Of a stretch of DNA of 25,144 nt, positions 21,966 through 25,144 are shown in pieces. The position numbers and the translations under genes were made by a program. The stretch comes from SIAJ01 sp036266155 (GTDB lineage: Bacteria; Planctomycetota; Planctomycetia; Gemmatales; Gemmataceae): the NCBI GenBank assembly GCA_036266155.1, contig DATANR010000376.1, forward strand, positions 1 to 25,144, given 5' to 3'. How positions within the stretch are numbered: position 1 is the stretch's first letter; every line of letters starts with the position of its first letter. A model generated the notes under the pieces. It had not been told where the DNA came from and ran no database searches. It saw nothing but the letters and a program-made list of their open reading frames with translations.

Positions 21966-22540
21966 GATGTAGTCTCGTTCCCTGGCGAGCGGCAGATGAG
22001 CCGCCGCTGTGGAGTCTACCCCAGGCAGCTCTATAATCAACCCATGCAATCGCTTAAATGCGTCCACGGGCGGCCTCCGTCGGTCGGTGCGGTCCAATTG
22101 TAGCGCCGGTCCGTGGCGGAAAACGTGGGTTTCACTGTTCGCCTATTCACAATCCCACTGCCCCGCCGCCGGACGACGCCGTCCGACTTCCTGGGCTCAC
22201 CATCACTTGCTCATCCGATGCATTCTCCATCGACGGCCCAATGTCACAGGTTGAAGTAAATCATTAAGGGTTCGGCTGATGCGGAGGCGCACAACGAACC
22301 GTTGCGCCTTCCGCGCGAGTGACGCCAGCGACGCCGATGGCACGCGCAGCACGCGACGCGCGGGCGCGTCCGAGAAAGAAATCCCCCATTTTGTGCAGTC
22401 TCACTCATGGACGGACCCAATTGGCGAACGCGCTACGGCAGCTGTGCGAGGATTGAGAGCCGCCGCGATGGAATGCGATGCGATGCACGGCAACAGTTCG
22501 AAAGGAGGGGGGTGGGAGCCAATGCCGCCCATCAAATGGG
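21966..22540. other. Gene-poor interval between the FlgM-like and kinase genes
   Basis: No convincing coding region lies in these 575 bases on either strand. It holds one imperfect hairpin, with arms GCGGAGGCGCACAACG (22280-22295) and CGTTGCGCCTTCCGC (22299-22313) and a three-base loop. This could form a terminator-like structure for the minus-strand kinase transcript, although it is about 230 bases past the stop and lacks a T-run. A purine-rich AGGAGGGG tract sits at 22503-22510. The FlgM-like promoter should lie near 22000-22060. Confidence 0.5.
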
Positions 22541-24220
22541 TCAACTGCTGCCAGCTGAAACCAATGGATGCGCCGCGGCCGGCGTGAGATGGTCATCCAA
22601 ACGGATCGATGCATCCGATCGTCGGGCGCTGACCGTGGTAGCCAACACCCGCGGCAGGCGGACCGTGAATGTGGTCCCTCGGCCCAAGTCGCTTTGCAGG
22701 CTCACTTCGCCGCCGAGCAACCCGCACAACTCGCGCACGATGGAGAGGCCCAGGCCCGTGCCCTCGTGTTCGCGGGTCAGCGTGCTGCTTGCCGATTGCC
22801 GGAATTTCTCGAACACGCGCTCTTGCTCCTCGATGGGAATGCCCACGCCCGTGTCGGCCACGGTGATTACGACCCAGTCGCCGTCGGCCGCCGCCTTCAG
22901 CGTGACGCGGCCGCCCTGCGGCGTGAACTTGATCGCGTTCGAGAGCAAGTTGGTCAGGATCTGCCGAAGTTTCCCGGCATCCTGTCGGATCGGCTCCAGC
23001 TGAACGTCGTAGACTGTTCGCAGTTCGAGGTTCTTCTTCTCGGCAGGTAGCCGGAAGACGGGCAACAGCGATTCGCAGAAGTCCGGGACCGCGATCTCTT
23101 CCGGCCGTGGCTCCATCTTGCCCGCCTCGATCTTGGCCAGGTCGAGGATGTCGTTGATCATCGTCAGGAGTTGTTGGCCGCTCGTCTTGATGTTCGCGAC
23201 CCAACGGGCCTGCTTCTCCGTCAGCGGGCTCGATGCCGAGAGCAGCACGTCGCTGAAGCCGATAATGCCATGAAGCGGAGTTCGCAGCTCGTGGCTCACC
23301 GTAGAGAGGAAGTCGCCCTTCGTCTTGTCTGACTCGTAGAGCGCCATGTTCGCGCGTGCCAGTTCATCGAGCCGGCGATCGAGGTCGCCGTTGAGCTTCT
23401 TTTGCTCCTCCTGGGCATCCATCAGATGCCGGACCATCCGATTGAACGCGTCGGACAGGTCTTCGAACTCGTCGCCGGTGTGAATCTCGGACCGCACATT
23501 CAATTGATTAGCGACGATGGCATCGGAGACGGCCTTGAGGTGTTTGACCGGCTTGACCACCACATACCGGATAATGAGGTAGCTGCCGGTCATGATGAGA
23601 ATGGCGGTCAGGAGGGCGAAGGAAAGCAACAGGGCCCGGTTCATGTGCGCCCCGGTCTCGATTGCCTTGGTCGATAGCGTGACTTTGACCACGGCCATCA
23701 GGTCGCCTTCGCGGATCGGCTTGGTAGACAGCCCCGAGGCCGCCGCCCGTTTGTTGTGACAATCGATGCACGAGGCCTGGGCCCGGATCGCTCCGTAATA
23801 GTGGAAAACGCCCTGGTCCGACTGGTTGGCCATGCTCTCGCCCTGGTCCGGGTTGGCGGCCAGCTTGTTGACGATCGACACCTCGTCGCCTTCCGGCTTC
23901 TGTTCCGGTTGCCGGGCGTCCGGCTTGAGCACCTTGTAGCGATACTCGCTCAGGGCGTCCGGGTAGGTCTGCTCCGATTGCTGCTGAAAGTCGTCGATGG
24001 CGTCGCGGCGATCCAATTCCAGATGCGCCCGTGCCAGAATCGGCGGAACGAGCAGCCGGCCCGACGTGACCATCTGTTCGTAAGCAAGCCCCTCCGTCTG
24101 CCGGGCGTAGCCCCAGAACGACAGCGTCATCAGGAACAGAATGCCCCCGCCGAGCAAGAAGCGGCACTTCCGCTCCAGGTCGGTCTCGCCGAGCAATCGT
24201 TTGAAGACGCGGTAGGACAT
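22541..24220 (-). CDS. Membrane histidine kinase with a haem-c-binding (DUF3365-like) sensor domain
   Basis: The 559-residue protein has a transmembrane helix at 21-39, a sensor domain to about 190, a second helix at 195-222, a HAMP domain (VVKPVKHLKAVSDAI to about 275) and a short coiled coil. Then follow the HisKA phospho-acceptor domain with FLSTVSHELRTPLHGIIGFS (His310) and the HATPase domain with NLLSNAIKF, DTGVGIP and GTGLGLSIV. The sensor contains one covalent haem-c motif, C151-I-D-C-H155, in a segment (GVFHYYGAIRAQASCIDCHN) like DUF3365/Tll0287 sensors. Such kinases are thought to detect redox state or a diatomic gas and phosphorylate a response regulator; none is encoded here. It lies 61 bases after mutM on the same strand, so co-transcription is possible. 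Confidence 0.88.
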   Translation of the reverse strand: MSYRVFKRLLGETDLERKCRFLLGGGILFLMTLSFWGYARQTEGLAYEQMVTSGRLLVPPILARAHLELDRRDAIDDFQQQSEQTYPDALSEYRYKVLKPDARQPEQKPEGDEVSIVNKLAANPDQGESMANQSDQGVFHYYGAIRAQASCIDCHNKRAAASGLSTKPIREGDLMAVVKVTLSTKAIETGAHMNRALLLSFALLTAILIMTGSYLIIRYVVVKPVKHLKAVSDAIVANQLNVRSEIHTGDEFEDLSDAFNRMVRHLMDAQEEQKKLNGDLDRRLDELARANMALYESDKTKGDFLSTVSHELRTPLHGIIGFSDVLLSASSPLTEKQARWVANIKTSGQQLLTMINDILDLAKIEAGKMEPRPEEIAVPDFCESLLPVFRLPAEKKNLELRTVYDVQLEPIRQDAGKLRQILTNLLSNAIKFTPQGGRVTLKAAADGDWVVITVADTGVGIPIEEQERVFEKFRQSASSTLTREHEGTGLGLSIVRELCGLLGGEVSLQSDLGRGTTFTVRLPRVLATTVSARRSDASIRLDDHLTPAAAHPLVSAGSS

Positions 24221-24281
24221 TTTGCGTGGTTATGGGACCCATCGGACCTATACGTCCCATGGGATAAGTTTTCCGAGACCC

Positions 24282-25085
24282 CTATCTCTGACAGTGTGGG
24301 CAATAGTGCGTCGACCGGCCGGCCAGCCGCACACACTCAATCGCCGTTCCGCAGCGCGGACACGGTTCGCCGGTGCGTCCGTAGGCTTTCAGTTTGTGCT
24401 GGTTCCTTCCCCCGGAATAGACTCCGTCAAACGTCGTCCCACCGTTTCGGATGGCTTGGTCTAGAACCCGACGAATTGAACTCAAAAGCCGACGGGCTTC
24501 GTTGGGTCGCAATGAATTGCCCGCCCGTTTTGGATCAACACGAGCGGCAAAACTCGCCTCGTCGGCATAGATGTTTCCGACGCCCGCAATCAAGGTCTGG
24601 TCCAGAAGAACCGCCTTAATTGAACGTCGCGTGCCGTTCAGGGCAGCTTGAAACGTCGAAAGCACGACATTCCACGGCTCCGGTCCCAGTCGTACAGCCA
24701 AGTACCGATCACACTCGGCACGATCTGAGAAGTAGGAGACGCTACCAAAACGACGCGGATCACGAAACCGCAGTTCGTGCTGGTCATCAAGGTGGACGAC
24801 GAGATGCGTGTGCTGATCAACTTGATCCGACGGGTCCTTAACCGCCAATTGTCCGGACATGCCAAGATGAACCATCAGATGACCTGCGTCGTCAAGTTCG
24901 ACGAGCAACCATTTGCCGCGCCGATCGATGGCGACAACGCGGCGACCAAGAATCTTCGGCTTCCAAGAGTTCAGCCACTTTTGGCGAAGGTTTTTTTGAC
25001 TTCGCACTAGTCCAACAACGGTGCGCCCGATCAAGTGCTCTCGCAAATGGCTGGCGACGGTTTCGACTTCAGGCAGTTCCGGCAT
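24282..25085 (-). CDS. mutM: Formamidopyrimidine-DNA glycosylase
   Basis: This 267-residue protein is a complete Fpg/MutM, which excises 8-oxoguanine and ring-opened purines and nicks the abasic site. It shows the N-terminal MPELPEVETV, with Pro2 the Schiff-base nucleophile and Glu3 the acid, Lys58 in RRGKWLLVEL, and HLGMSGQL. The FRDPRRFGSV loop follows, then the helix-two-turn-helix AGVGNIYADEASF. The GLYLY-region equivalent is YSGGRNQHKLKAYGRTGEPC, and a C-terminal zinc finger has CPRC and CPHC. AAAGG lies six bases before the ATG. The variable palindrome copy 3 ends 14 bases upstream of the start. Its neighbours give no obvious oxidative-stress operon, though MsrB and a Fur-family regulator are in the same window. 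Confidence 0.96.
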   Translation of the reverse strand: MPELPEVETVASHLREHLIGRTVVGLVRSQKNLRQKWLNSWKPKILGRRVVAIDRRGKWLLVELDDAGHLMVHLGMSGQLAVKDPSDQVDQHTHLVVHLDDQHELRFRDPRRFGSVSYFSDRAECDRYLAVRLGPEPWNVVLSTFQAALNGTRRSIKAVLLDQTLIAGVGNIYADEASFAARVDPKRAGNSLRPNEARRLLSSIRRVLDQAIRNGGTTFDGVYSGGRNQHKLKAYGRTGEPCPRCGTAIECVRLAGRSTHYCPHCQR

Positions 25086-25099
25086 GTTGCCTTTGTATT

Positions 25100-25144
25100 G
25101 GCGAGCGGAGTCCCGGCGCGCCGGGACCCGATGCTGACACTATC
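25100..25144. repeat. Variable-core palindrome, copy 3 (cut by the window end)
   Basis: The visible arm reads outer box GGCGAGCGGA (25100-25109), a hairpin GTCCCGG-CGCG-CCGGGAC (25110-25127), inner box CCGATG (25128-25133) and centre CTGACAC, then TATC at the window edge, which matches the beginning of the second arm in copy 2. The hairpin stem is seven base pairs here rather than five. It lies just upstream of the mutM ribosome-binding site. Confidence 0.85.

Noticed and set aside
22522..22587. Possible 21-codon gene behind a strong AGGAGGGGGG tract
   Set aside because: It overlaps the kinase 3' end in antisense, has no recognisable features and the purine tract is more likely chance.
24255..24264. 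Ten-base palindrome TCCCATGGGA upstream of the kinase start
   Set aside because: Short palindromes of this size occur by chance and there is no second copy.

Overview
The window looks like chromosomal DNA from a planctomycete of the Gemmata type (family Gemmataceae). It is GC-rich, and several genes belong to families found mainly in that group: a TIGR03066-like paralogue at the left edge, a WD40 protein with a LamG-type domain, an ECF sigma factor with a long membrane-anchored tail of TIGR03067-like domains, a DUF4058-like protein, and a DUF3365-type haem sensor kinase. The species assignment is inference; there is no rRNA or other phylogenetic marker. I saw no tRNA, rRNA, CRISPR array, insertion sequence or prophage.

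Layout. Positions 1-2140 hold the end of a TIGR03066-like gene, a good terminator, and a WD40 gene whose LamG domain has lost its beginning. Between 2265 and 2432 lies the decayed end of a VapC-type PIN toxin gene. From 5654 down to 2494 a minus-strand cluster encodes a GT4 glycosyltransferase, an SMP-30/gluconolactonase-like protein and a Tat-exported TIM-barrel isomerase/epimerase. The large sigma-factor gene (8444-5766, minus) is divergent from an AAA ATPase (8752-9894, plus) across a leader with competing hairpins. A DUF4058-like gene and a SorC-type regulator follow on the minus strand. The regulator is divergent from a double-GNAT acetyltransferase across a 140-bp tandem duplication. Next come an exported alpha/beta hydrolase, an Rpn-type nuclease (minus), an exported STN-like protein, a large CehA/McbA-type metallohydrolase carrying EF-hands (minus), MsrB, a polytopic GT-C-like membrane protein, a Fur-family regulator, a FlgM-like protein, a haem-c histidine kinase and MutM.

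Functional themes are envelope and extracytoplasmic sugar work (glycosyltransferase, gluconolactonase-like protein, Tat-exported epimerase, CehA-like hydrolase, GT-C protein), signalling (ECF sigma factor, SorC, Fur, FlgM-like protein, haem kinase) and oxidative damage repair (MsrB, MutM). Apart from the 5654-2494 cluster and the close mutM-kinase pair, most genes look like separate transcription units.

The most unusual content is non-coding. Three copies (5694, 16434 and 25100, the last cut by the window end) form one family of palindromes: fixed outer and inner boxes flank a small hairpin whose stem sequence differs completely between copies but stays self-complementary. GATTAG-type hexamer arrays flank the GT-C/Fur gene pair, one of them as an inverted pair able to form a hairpin. 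I did not find a complete new multi-gene defence or biosynthetic system.
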